Assembly (NCBI RefSeq): GCF_040954835.1
Contig: NC_090709.1
Coordinates: 38,870,776-38,934,775, forward strand
Direction: 5' to 3'
Origin: Lepisosteus oculatus
Taxonomy: Eukaryota > Chordata > Actinopteri > Semionotiformes > Lepisosteidae
DNA length: 64,000 nt
Position 1 is the stretch's first letter; each line of letters starts with the position of its first letter. The notes below the pieces were generated by a model, which saw only the letters and a program-made list of their open reading frames with translations, did no database searches and was not told the DNA's origin. Below are positions 43,292 through 54,392 of this stretch, piece by piece. A program made the position numbers and the translations under genes.

Positions 43292-43455
43292 CCTCTCTCT
43301 CTCAGTCCAGTGTTCATGTACTGGAGTGTCCAGTCAGTGTGTGTGTATGAACCCCTCTCTCTCTCAGTGCAGTGTTCATGTCCTGGAGTGTCCAGTCAGG
43401 GTGTCTGTATGAACCCCTCTCTCTCTCAGTGCAGCGTTCATGTCCCGGAGTGTCC
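43292..43455 (+). repeat. 62-bp minisatellite, 3 copies
   Basis: Same unit as 36655-38310 (TTCATGTACTGGAGTGTCCA), slightly diverged (TTCATGTCCTGGAG). Confidence 0.9.
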
Positions 43456-44264
43456 ACTCACTCAGAGAGTCTGTTTTCACTATACTCTCTCTCCCTCTGT
43501 CTGATCTATTCCTGTCTGTGGTCAGTAGGGTGTGTGACTCTCTGGTCAGGCCCAGCCCAGTAAAGTACAGCCTTGCCCAGGAAGTCAGTGTTATAATCAC
43601 TCCGCTTGCTGTGCTGTAATTAAGTTGCCCAGATTGGAAAAGAGCAGAGAGGGCTCTCAATGTCACAGCACAGCACACACACTCTCTCTCTGTAGCACTA
43701 ATTTCCTATCCTCTGTCCCTCTCTGTGGACTGTGTGGGTGTCTCTGTCTCTCTCTCAGGGCTGTGTGGGTGTCTCTGTCTCTCTGAGGACTGTGTGGGTG
43801 TCTGTGTCCCTCTCTGAGGACTGTGTGGGTGTCTCTGTCTCTCTCTCAGGGCTGTGTGGGTGTCTCCGTCTCTCTGAGGACTGTGGGTGTCTGTGTCTCG
43901 CTCTCTGAGGACTGTGTAGGTGTCTCTGTCCCTCTCTAAGGACTGTGTGGGTGTCTGTCTCAGTCTCTGTCCCTCTCTCAGGGCTGTGTGGCTGTCTCTC
44001 TGTCCCTGTCTCTCTCTCTCCTTCTGTTCCTATCTCTCCCCCAGACAGGCCCAGTGCTCTACAGGAGTGTGTGTGCAGAAGCACTCCAGTGTTGTTTTCT
44101 GTTGTCTGTGTGTTCGAAACATGCAGTGGTTTAGTTTGCTATGCGTAGTAAACTGCTTGCCTGCCAGTGGGAGTTTCTGGGCAGCTGTGTGTTATCGCTG
44201 ATGTTCAGAGTGTGGTGGTCTTCCTCATTGTCTCCTCTCTGGGGGAGTACTGGTCCGCTCCGGG
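43456..44264. other. Spacer with CTGTGTGGGTGTCTCTGTCT repeats
   Basis: 43456-43725 looks unique. 43725-43990 repeats GACTGTGTGGGTGTCTCTGT. 43990-44264 is unique. No gene supported. Confidence 0.6.
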
Positions 44265-46225
44265 TTTTACAGACTCCCAGTGCGCAGCAGTCTGATCCGC
44301 TCCAGGTGTGACAGTGCAGCAGTCTGATCTGCTCCAGGTGTGACAGTGCTGTCAGTCAGACTCCCAGTGCGCAGCAGTCTGATCCGCTCCAGGTGTGACA
44401 GTGCTGTCAGTCAGACTCCTAGTGCGCAGCAGTCTGATCCGCTCCAGGTGTGACAGTGCTGTCAGTCAGACTCCCAGTGCGCAGCAGTCTGATCCGCTCC
44501 AGGTGTGACAGTGCTGTCAGTCAGACTCCCAGTGCGCAGCAGTCTGATCCGCTCCAGGTGTGACAGTGCAGTCAGTCAGACTCCCAGTGCGCAGCAGTCT
44601 GATCCGCTCCAGGTGTGACAGTGCTGTCAGTCAGACTCCCAGTGCGCAGCAGTCTGATCCGCTCCAGGTGTGACAGTGCTGTCAGTCAGACTCCCAGTGC
44701 GCAGCAGTCTGATCCGCTCCAGGTGTGACAGTGCTGTCAGTCAGACTCCCAGTGCGCAGCAGTCTGATCCGCTCCAGGTGTGACAGTGCTGTCAGTCAGA
44801 CTCCCAGTGCGCAGCAGTCTGATCCGCTCCAGGTGTGACAGTGCTGTCAGACTCCCAGTGCGCAGCAGTCTGATCCGCTCCAGGTGTGACAGTGCTGTCA
44901 GACTCCCAGTGCGCAGCAGTCTGATCCGCTCCAGGTGTGACAGTGCTGTCAGTCAGACTCCCAGTGCGCAGCAGTCTGATCCGCTCCAGGTGTGACAGTG
45001 CTGTCAGTCAGACTCCCAGTGCGCAGCAGTCTGATCCGCTCCAGGTGTGACAGTGCTGTCAGTCAGACTCCCAGTGCGCAGCAGTCTGATCCGCTCCAGG
45101 TGTGACAGTGCTGTCAGTCAGACTCCCAGTGCGCAGCAGTCTGATCCGCTCCAGGTGTGACAGTGCTGTCAGACTCCCAGTGTGCAGCAGTCTGATCCGC
45201 TCCAGGTGTGACAGTGCTGTCAGTCAGACTCCCAGTGCGCAGCAGTCTGATCCGCTCCAGGTGTGACAGTGCTGTCAGTCAGACTCCCAGTGCGCAGCAG
45301 TCTGATCCGCTCCAGGTGTGACAGTGCTGTCAGTCAGACTCCCAGTGCGCAGCAGTCTGATCCGCTCCAGGTGTGACAGTGCTGTCAGTCAGACTCCCAG
45401 TGCGCAGCAGTCTGATCCGCTCCAGGTGTGACAGTGCAGTCAGTCAGACTCCCAGTGCGCAGCAGTCTGATCCGCTCCAGGTGTGACAGTGCTGTCAGTC
45501 AGACTCCCAGTGCGCAGCAGTCTGATCCGCTCCAGGTGTGACAGTGCTGTCAGTCAGACTCCCAGTGCGCAGCAGTCTGATCCGCTCCAGGTGTGACAGT
45601 GCTGTCAGTCAGACTCCCAGTGCGCAGCAGTCTGATCCACTCCAGGTGTGACAGTGCAGTCAGTCAGACTCCCAGTGCACAGCAGTCTGATCCGCTCCAG
45701 GTGTGACAGTGCTGTCAGTCAGACTCCCAGTGCACAGCAGTCTGATCCGCTCCAGGTGTGTCGGTGCTGTCAGACTCCCAGTGCGCAGCAGTCTGATCCG
45801 CTCCAGGTGTGACAGTGCTGTCAGTCAGACTCCCAGTGCGCAGCAGTCTGATCCGCTCCAGGTGTGACAGTGCTGTCAGACTCCCAGTGTGCAGCAGTCT
45901 GATCCGCTCCAGGTGTGACAGTGCTGTCAGACTCCCAGTGTGCAGCAGTCTGATCCGCTCCAGGTGTGACAGTGCTGTCAGTCAGACTCCCAGTGCGCAG
46001 CAGTCTGATCCGCTCCAGGTGTGACAGTGCTGTCAGACTCCCAGTGTGCAGCAGTCTGATCCGCTCCAGGTGTGACAGTGCTGTCAGACTCCCAGTGTGC
46101 AGCAGTCTGATCCGCTCCAGGTGTGACAGTGCTGTCAGTCAGACTCCCAGTGCGCAGCAGTCTGATCCGCTCCAGGTGTGACAGTGCTGTCAGTCAGACT
46201 CCCAGTGCGCAGCAGTCTGATCCGC
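44265..46225. repeat. 55/51-bp minisatellite, about 36 copies
   Basis: Same family and orientation as 35421-36415. Near 45809-46180 a block of three units repeats with a period of about 157 bp, showing higher-order duplication. Confidence 0.96.
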
Positions 46226-46690
46226 TCCATATTTTCTATTATTTTCAGCTCCGGTCGCCCCATATGGTTCTTTTAAAATGGATTAGCCAAGACATTGAAA
46301 ACTGAACTATTTTTAAGGCGACTATAAATGAATCTCGGTACATATAATTTCGCAGAACTGCGGAGTCAGTCGGTTTCGGCCTCGGCCTCCTCTCTGCCCC
46401 TTGCTGTCAGTGTGTCTGCTGCGTATGTCGAGCCCAGCGCTATAAAAATATGTGTGGATATATATGTACCGTATGCATATAATTTTGTACTCTCAAAAGA
46501 ATTCATACCTCAAAATTACAGGCAAATACATCTCCTCTTTCTGTTCTTTAAAATGTAAACGTTCTACAGTCAGTAATTAACACAATTACACAACCACAGT
46601 TTCTGAATCCTGGAGCTCTCCTTCCTGCTCACACTCTGTCTTATCTCCTGTCCTGTTGTGTGTGTTTGTTACTGACTTAGTCTAGAGCCC
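46226..46690. other. AT-rich single-copy island
   Basis: Follows the array abruptly with ATTTTCTATTATTTTCAGCT. It has several TATA-like runs (CTATAAATGA, CTATAAAAATATG) and no repeats. No supported coding frame. Confidence 0.5.
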
Positions 46691-49600
46691 CGTGACTGGG
46701 CCGTGTCAGTGTACTGGACTCCACTGGAAGAGTCAGGAGCCCTGTGACTGGGCCGTGTCAGTGTACTGGACTCCACTAGAAGAGTCAGGAGTGACTGGGC
46801 CGTGTCAGTGTACTGGACTCCACTGGAAGAGTCAGGAGTGACTGGGCTGTGTCAGTGTACTGGACTCCACTAGAAGAGTCAGGAGTGACTGGGCTGTGTC
46901 AGTGTACTGGACTCCACTAGAAGAGTCAGGAGTGACTGGATGGGTCAGTGTACTGGACTCCACTAGAAGAGTCAGGAGCCCTGTGACTGGGCCGTGTCAG
47001 TGTACTGGACTCCACTAGAAGAGTCAGGAGCCCTGTGACTGGGCCGTGTCAGTGTACTGGACTCCACTAGAAGAGTCAGGAGTGACTGGGCCGTGTCAGT
47101 GTACTGGACTCCACTGGAAGAGTCAGGAGTGACTGGGCCGTGTCAGTGTACTGGACTCCACTAGAAGAGTCAGGAGTGACTGGATGGGTCAGTGTACTGG
47201 ACTCCACTAGAAGAGTCAGGAGCCCTGTGACTGGGCTGTGTCAGTGTACTGGACTCCACTAGAAGAGTCAGGAGCCCTGTGACTGGGCCGTGTCAGTGTA
47301 CTGGACTCCACTAGAAGAGTCAGGAGTGACTGGATGGGTCAGTGTACTGGACTCCACTAGAAGAGTCAGGAGCCCTGTGACTGGGCCGTGTCAGTGTACT
47401 GGACTCCACTAGAAGAGTCAGGAGCGACTGGGCTGTGTCAGTGTACTGGACTCCACTAGAAGAGTCAGGAGTGACTGGGCTGTGTCAGTGTACTGGACTC
47501 CACTAGAAGAGTCAGGAGTGACTGGGCCGTGTCAGTGTACTGGACTCCACTGGAAGAGTCAGGAGTGACTGGGCCGTGTCAGTGTACTGGACTCCACTAG
47601 AAGAGTCAGGAGCCCTGTGACTGGGCCGTGTCAGTGTACTGGACTCCACTGGAAGAGTCAGGAGTGACTGGGCCGTGTCAGTGTACTGGACTCCACTAGA
47701 AGAGTCAGGATCCCTGTGACTGGGCTGTGTCAGTGTACTGGACTCCACTAGAAGAGTCAGGATCCCTGTGACTGGGCTGTGTCAGTGTACTGGACTCCAC
47801 TGGAAGAGTCAGGAGTGACTGGGCCGTGTCGGTGTACTGGACTCCACTAGAAGAGTCAGGAGCGACTGGGCCGTGTCAGTGTACTGGACTCCACTGGAAG
47901 AGTCAGGAGTGACTGGGCCGTGTCAGTGTACTGGACTCCACTAGAAGAGTCAGGAGTGACTGGGCCGTGTCAGTGTACTGGACTCCACTAGAAGAGTCAG
48001 GAGTGACTGGGCTGTGTCAGTGTACTGGACTCCACTAGAAGAGTCAGGAGTGACTGGGCCGTGTCAGTGTACTGGACTCCACTAGAAGAGTCAGGAGCCC
48101 TGTGACTGGGCTGTGTCAGTGTACTGGACTCCACTAGAAGAGTCAGGAGTGACTGGGCCGTGTCAGTGTACTGGACTCCACTAGAAGAGTCAGGAGTGAC
48201 TGGGCCGTGTCAGTGTACTAGACTCCACTAGAAGAGTCAGGAGTGACTGGGCCGTGTCAGTGTACTGGACTCCACTAGAAGAGTCAGGAGTGACTGGGCC
48301 GTGTCAGTGTACTGGACTCCACTAGAAGAGTCAGGAGCCCTGTGACTGGGCTGTGTCAGTGTACTGGACTCCACTAGAAGAGTCAGGAGTGACTGGGCCG
48401 TGTCAGTGTACTGGACTCCACTGGAAGAGTCAGGAGTGACTGGGCCGTGTCAGTGTACTGGACTCCACTAGAAGAGTCAGGAGTGACTGGGCCGTGTCAG
48501 TGTACTGGACTCCACTAGAAGAGTCAGGAGTGACTGGGCCGTGTCAGTGTACTGGACTCCACTAGAAGAGTCAGGAGTGACTGGGCCGTGTCAGTGTACT
48601 GGACTCCACTAGAAGAGTCAGGAGTGACTGGGCCGTGTCAGTGTACTAGACTCCACTAGAAGAGTCAGGAGTGACTGGATGGGTCAGTGTACTGGACTCC
48701 ACTAGAAGAGTCAGGAGTGACTGGGCCGTGTCAGTGTACTGGACTCCACTAGAAGAGTCAGGAGCCCTGTGACTGGGCTGTGTCAGTGTACTGGACTCCA
48801 CTAGAAGAGTCAGGAGTGACTGGGCCGTGTCAGTGTACTGGACTCCACTAGAAGAGTCAGGAGCCCTGTGACTGGGCCGTGTCAGTGTACTGGACTCCAC
48901 TAGAAGAGTCAGGAGTGACTGGGCCGTGTCAGTGTACTGGACTCCACTAGAAGAGTCAGGAGCCCTGTGACTGGGCCGTGTCAGTGTACTGGACTCCACT
49001 AGAAGAGTCAGGAGTGACTGGGCCGTGTCAGTGTACTGGACTCCACTAGAAGAGTCAGGAGTGACTGGGCTGTGTCAGTGTACTGGACTCCACTAGAAGA
49101 GTCAGGAGCCCTGTGACTGGGCTGTGTCAGTGTACTGGACTCCACTAGAAGAGTCAGGAGCCCTGTGACTGGGCCGTGTCAGTGTACTGGACTCCACTAG
49201 AAGAGTCAGGAGTGACTGGGCCGTGTCAGTGTACTGGACTCCACTAGAAGAGTCAGGAGCCCTGTGACTGGGCCGTGTCAGTGTACTGGACTCCACTAGA
49301 AGAGTCAGGAGTGACTGGGCCGTGTCAGTGTACTGGACTCCACTAGAAGAGTCAGGAGCCCTGTGACTGGGCCGTGTCAGTGTACTGGACTCCACTAGAA
49401 GAGTCAGGAGCCCTGTGACTGGGCTGTGTCAGTGTACTGGACTCCACTAGAAGAGTCAGGAGCCCTGTGACTGGGCCGTGTCAGTGTACTGGACTCCACT
49501 AGAAGAGTCAGGAGTGACTGGGCCGTGTCAGTGTACTGGACTCCACTAGAAGAGTCAGGAGCCCTGTGACTGGGCTGTGTCAGTGTACTGGACTCCACTA

Positions 49601-51776
49601 GAAGAGTCAGGAGCCCTGTGACTGGGCCGTGTCAGTGTACTGGACTCCACTAGAAGAGTCAGGAGCCCTGTGACTGGGCCGTGTCAGTGTACTGGACTCC
49701 ACTAGAAGAGTCAGGAGTGACTGGGCCGTGTCAGTGTACTAGACTCCACTGGAAGAGTCAGGAGTGACTGGGCCGTGTCAGTGTACTGGACTCCACTAGA
49801 AGAGTCAGGAGTGACTGGGCTGTGTCAGTGTACTGGACTCCACTAGAAGAGTCAGGAGTGACTGGGCCGTGTCAGTGTACTGGACTCCACTGGAAGAGTC
49901 AGGAGTGACTGGGCTGTGTCGGTGTACTGGACTCCACTAGAAGAGTCAGGAGTGACTGGGCCGTGTCAGTGTACTGGACTCCACTAGAAGAGTCAGGAGT
50001 GACTGGGCTGTGTCAGTGTACTGGACTCCACTAGAAGAGTCAGGAGTGACTGGGCTGTGTCAGTGTACTGGACTCCACTGGAAGAGTCAGGAGCCCTGTG
50101 ACTGGGCTGTGTCAGTGTACTGGACTCCACTAGAAGAGTCAGGAGCCCTGTGACTGGGCCGTGTCAGTGTACTGGACTCCACTAGAAGAGTCAGGAGTGA
50201 CTGGGCCGTGTCAGTGTACTGGACTCCACTAGAAGAGTCAGGAGTGACTGGGCTGTGTCAGTGTACTGGACTCCACTAGAAGAGTCAGGAGTGACTGGAT
50301 GGGTCAGTGTACTGGACTCCACTAGAAGAGTCAGGAGCCCTGTGACTGGGCCGTGTCAGTGTACTGGACTCCACTAGAAGAGTCAGGAGCCCTGTGACTG
50401 GGCCGTGTCAGTGTACTGGACTCCACTAGAAGAGTCAGGAGTGACTGGGCCGTGTCAGTGTACTGGACTCCACTGGAAGAGTCAGGAGTGACTGGGCCGT
50501 GTCAGTGTACTGGACTCCACTAGAAGAGTCAGGAGTGACTGGGCCGTGTCAGTGTACTGGACTCCACTAGAAGAGTCAGGAGTGACTGGGCCGTGTCAGT
50601 GTACTGGACTCCACTAGAAGAGTCAGGAGCCCTGTGACTGGGCTGTGTCAGTGTACTGGACTCCACTAGAAGAGTCAGGAGCCCTGTGACTGGGCTGTGT
50701 CAGTGTACTGGACTCCACTAGAAGAGTCAGGAGCCCTGTGACTGGGCTGTGTCAGTGTACTGGACTCCACTAGAAGAGTCAGGAGTGACTGGGCCGTGTC
50801 AGTGTACTGGACTCCACTAGAAGAGTCAGGAGTGACTGGGCCGTGTCAGTGTACTGGACTCCACTGGAAGAGTCAGGAGTGACTGGGCCGTGTCAGTGTA
50901 CTGGACTCCACTAGAAGAGTCAGGAGTGACTGGGCTGTGTCAGTGTACTGGACTCCACTAGAAGAGTCAGGAGTGACTGGATGGGTCAGTGTACTGGACT
51001 CCACTAGAAGAGTCAGGAGTGACTGGGCCGTGTCAGTGTACTGGACTCCACTAGAAGAGTCAGGAGTGACTGGGCCGTGTCAGTGTACTAGACTCCACTA
51101 GAAGAGTCAGGAGTGACTGGGCTGTGTCAGTGTACTGGACTCCACTGGAAGAGTCAGGAGCCCTGTGACTGGGCTGTGTCAGTGTACTGGACTCCACTAG
51201 AAGAGTCAGGAGCCCTGTGACTGGGCCGTGTCAGTGTACTGGACTCCACTAGAAGAGTCAGGAGTGACTGGGCCGTGTCAGTGTACTGGACTCCACTAGA
51301 AGAGTCAGGAGTGACTGGGCCGTGTCAGTGTACTAGACTCCACTAGAAGAGTCAGGAGTGACTGGGCCGTGTCAGTGTACTGGACTCCACTAGAAGAGTC
51401 AGGAGCCCTGTGACTGGGCCGTGTCAGTGTACTGGACTCCACTAGAAGAGTCAGGAGTGACTGGGCCGTGTCAGTGTACTGGACTCCACTAGAAGAGTCA
51501 GGAGTGACTGGGCCGTGTCAGTGTACTGGACTCCACTAGAAGAGTCAGGAGTGACTGGGCCGTGTCAGTGTACTAGACTCCACTAGAAGAGTCAGGAGTG
51601 ACTGGATGGGTCAGTGTACTGGACTCCACTAGAAGAGTCAGGAGCCTGTGACTGGGCCGTGTCAGTGTACTGGACTCCACTAGAAGAGTCAGGAGCCCTG
51701 TGACTGGGCTGTGTCAGTGTACTGGACTCCACTAGAAGAGTCAGGAGCCCTGTGACTGGGCTGTGTCGGTGTACTG
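46691..51776. repeat. 47/52-bp minisatellite, over 100 copies, 5.1 kb
   Basis: The unit is GACTGGGCCGTGTCAGTGTA, CTGGACTCCACTAGAAGAGT, CAGGAGT. A second form ends CAGGAGCCCTGT (52 bp). Other two-state sites are GGCCGTG/GGCTGTG, CTAGAAG/CTGGAAG and TGGATGGGTC. This is the largest array in the window. Confidence 0.97.
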
Positions 51777-52250
51777 AGCTCCTCACAGGGTTTTTTTTGT
51801 GGCAGAGTACTTTTCCAACCAGTCCCCCGAGATCTAAAACGCTATTTAGCCCACAGTGACGTCAGGGGCTCACCTGGTCTCCTGGGTGACGCAGGGGAGG
51901 CCGGACCAGTGGCTGGGGCAGGGGGCGTGTCCGCCGCCCGATCGCATGAATGGGAGGCGGGGACAGCCGCGCAGGGCGGCGCCGCCTTTTCGCGTCACTG
52001 GCGGGGGGCGGGGCCTGACCCCGGCGGGGCGCCCTGATTGGCCGCGGTCGCCCCGCAGGATGCTTCCCAGGGACCGGCCGGTGCTGCACGGCGCGACGGT
52101 CGCTTCCTGGGGGACAAGAGCAGGGCTGAGCGGGGCGATCGATCCCGAACCGATCAGTGATCAGTACGTGTGGCCACAGCCCCTCTCAGTCACGAAGCGG
52201 GCGAGCGGAGAAGGCACCTCCGTCCTGCTTTTCCACGCACGCTCTCCCCC
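51777..52250. promoter_or_regulatory. CpG island with GC boxes and inverted CCAAT box
   Basis: GC-rich, CpG-dense sequence with GGGGGGCGGGGCC at about 52003-52015 and CTGATTGGCC at 52034-52043. It could be a promoter or enhancer of col11a2, about 1.5 kb upstream of its ATG, or of an unseen transcript. No exon is assigned. Confidence 0.45.
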
Positions 52251-52975
52251 CGTCACTCTCACGCACACACCCCCTCAGGTCTGTGACTCGCACACACCCA
52301 CCTGTCACTCGAGTCTGTGTCTCTCCCTCTCCACGCACACACCCCCTCAGGTCTGTCACTCGTGTCTGTGTCTCTCTCTCTCTCCACGCACACACCCCCT
52401 CAGGTCTGTCACTCGAGTCTGTGTGTCTCTCTCTCCACGCACACACCCCCTCAGGTCTGTCACTCGAGTCTGTGTCTCTCTCCACGCACACACCCCCTCA
52501 GGTCTGTCACTCGAGTCTGTGTGTCTCTCTCTCCACGCACACACCCACCCGCGAGTCTGTCTCTCTCTCTCCACGCACACACCCACCTGCGAGTCTGTCA
52601 CTCGTGTCTGTGTCTCTCTCTCTCTCCACGCACACACCCCCTCAGGTCTGTCACTCGTGTCTGTGTCTCTCTCTCTCTCCACGCACACACCCCCTCAGGT
52701 CTGTCACTCGTGTCTGTGTCTCTCTCTCTCTCCACGCACACACCCCCTCAGGTCTGTCACTCGAGTCTGTTTCTCTATCTCCACGCACACACCCCCTCAG
52801 GTCTGTCACTCGTGTCTGTGTCTCTCTCTCTCCACGCACACACCCACCTGCGAGTCTGCCTCTCTCTCTCCACGCACACACCCACCTGCGAGTCTGTCAC
52901 TCTCTCTCTCCACGCACACACCCACCTGCGAGTCTGTGTCTCTCTCTCTCTCCACGCACACACCCTCCCTGCCAG
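52251..52975. repeat. 45-52 bp CT/CA minisatellite, about 15 copies
   Basis: The unit is CTCTCTCCACGCACACACCC, CCTCAGGTCTGTCACTCGTG, TCTGTGTCT. A variant has CACCTGCGAGTCTG. Confidence 0.93.
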
Positions 52976-53240
52976 GTTGGGAGAGAGAGAGAGGAGGAAG
53001 AGAGGAGAGAGGAGAGGAGGGAGTGTGGAAAGAGAGAGGAGAGAGGAGAGGAGAGAGAGAGGAGGGAGTGTGGAAAGAGAGAGGAGAGGGAAGGAGGGAG
53101 AGAGGAGGGAGTGTGGAAAGAGAGAGAGGAGGAAGAGAGGAGAGAGGAGGGAGAGAGGAGAGGAAGGAGGGAGGGGGAGAGGAGAGAGAGAGAGGGAGGA
53201 GGGGGGGTAGAGAGGGCAGAGAGAGAGAGGAGACAGGAGA
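52976..53240. repeat. Purine-only GAGAGGAGAGGAGGGAGTGT tract
   Basis: About 260 bp are almost entirely A and G on the + strand, with a loose repeat GAGGGAGTGTGGAAAGAGAG. Its strand asymmetry is of the kind that can form triplex DNA. Confidence 0.9.
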
Positions 53241-53781
53241 CAGGACGCCGGAGCGGGCAGAGCGGTTTTAAGTCTCTCTCCTCGCTGCCGGTCGCCAGCA
53301 CACCTCCGCTCCATGGGCCAGTAGCGTCAGGCGCAGCAGCAGCAGCAGGAGCAGGAGCAGCAGGAGCAGCAGCATCACCCCGGCGTCCGGCCCGCGTCCC
53401 CCCCGGCCCCGCAGACACCCGAGCCGAGCCGCGCCGAGCCGAGCCGAGCCGGGACCGCACCGCACCGGACCGACCGCACCGGACCGGACCAGCAACTCTC
53501 GGCGCTCACTCGCTTCGTTTAGAAACGATACTAATAAACACCCCCCCCCCCCAAAAAAATAAAATAAATAAAATAAAAACAACTGGTCCTGCCGGAGCCT
53601 GCGGGAGAGGAGAGGAGAGGAGAGGGCGGACTGGACCGGTGAGAGGAGGAGACCCGCCCGGGAGGAGCCGGGCGTCGCGCCTCTCCCCTTCAGCCGGGAG
53701 ACAGGACAGAGCAGGAGGAGACAGGGGACACGGACAGGGGACAAGGGGAGACAGGAGACGACGGGAGGAGACGACGCGGCG
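53241..53781 (+). promoter_or_regulatory. Putative 5' leader and proximal promoter of col11a2
   Basis: GC-rich DNA with CAG and GGA repeats, a C14 run followed by AAATAAAATAAAT near 53540-53575, and GGAGACAGG repeats up to the ATG. No TATA box near a clear start. The extent of the 5' UTR cannot be fixed from sequence. Confidence 0.45.
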
Positions 53782-53902
53782 ATGGGTTTTCCAGAAGGTT
53801 CCCGGCCGCGGCGGCGGCGGCGGCGGGAAGGGCTCGTGGCCCCGGCCCTGGCGCTCGCGGTGGCGCTCGCCCTCTGCCAGGCGGGGCCGGCGCGCGCGGC
53901 AG
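53782..53902 (+). CDS. col11a2: col11a2 exon 1 (signal peptide)
   Basis: ATG sits in a good context (GCGATGG). It is followed by an arginine run from a CGG repeat, then a hydrophobic core ([17 protein letters not shown]) and ARAA. The donor is GCAG|GTGAGT at 53903, leaving one coding base. The choice of start rests on the signal-peptide layout. Confidence 0.8.
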
Positions 53903-54361
53903 GTGAGTCCGTTTGTTTTGTTTGTTTGTTTGTTTGTTTGTTCGGTTTTTTTCTCTCAGATTCAAATTCAAACCGACACGGAGAAGACGCGCGCGCGCGC
54001 GGCGCGAGGCGCCCCGCTGAGGGGAGAGAGAGCCGTTAGAAACGGACTCCGGCTCCCAACACCCCGAAAGAAGAGAGGGAAAAAAAACCCCGTTTTTCAG
54101 CCTCTTTCGAACCGGACGAAAGTTGTTTGAGTGAAACTCTTTCGCTCCTCAGGCGTACGACCTGTAGCGCTCTTAAAAAAAAAAAACAACGACAAAAAAA
54201 AAAGAAAATGAAAGAACAGAAATAACAGCGTCGCGTCGCCCCCGCCGGGAGGAAAGCGAGGCAGGTTTGTGGCCCGGCCCGGTCCGGTTCGGGTGTGGGC
54301 GTGTGAAACTCCAGCTCGGACCCCGGTTCGGTCCGGCCCGGCCGGGTTCACCTCACCGGGG

Positions 54362-54392
<31 letters not shown>

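Noticed and set aside
1..51776. Regular direct repeats that could be taken for CRISPR arrays
   Set aside because: Units are contiguous with no unique spacers, have internal variation typical of minisatellites, and the genes are vertebrate.
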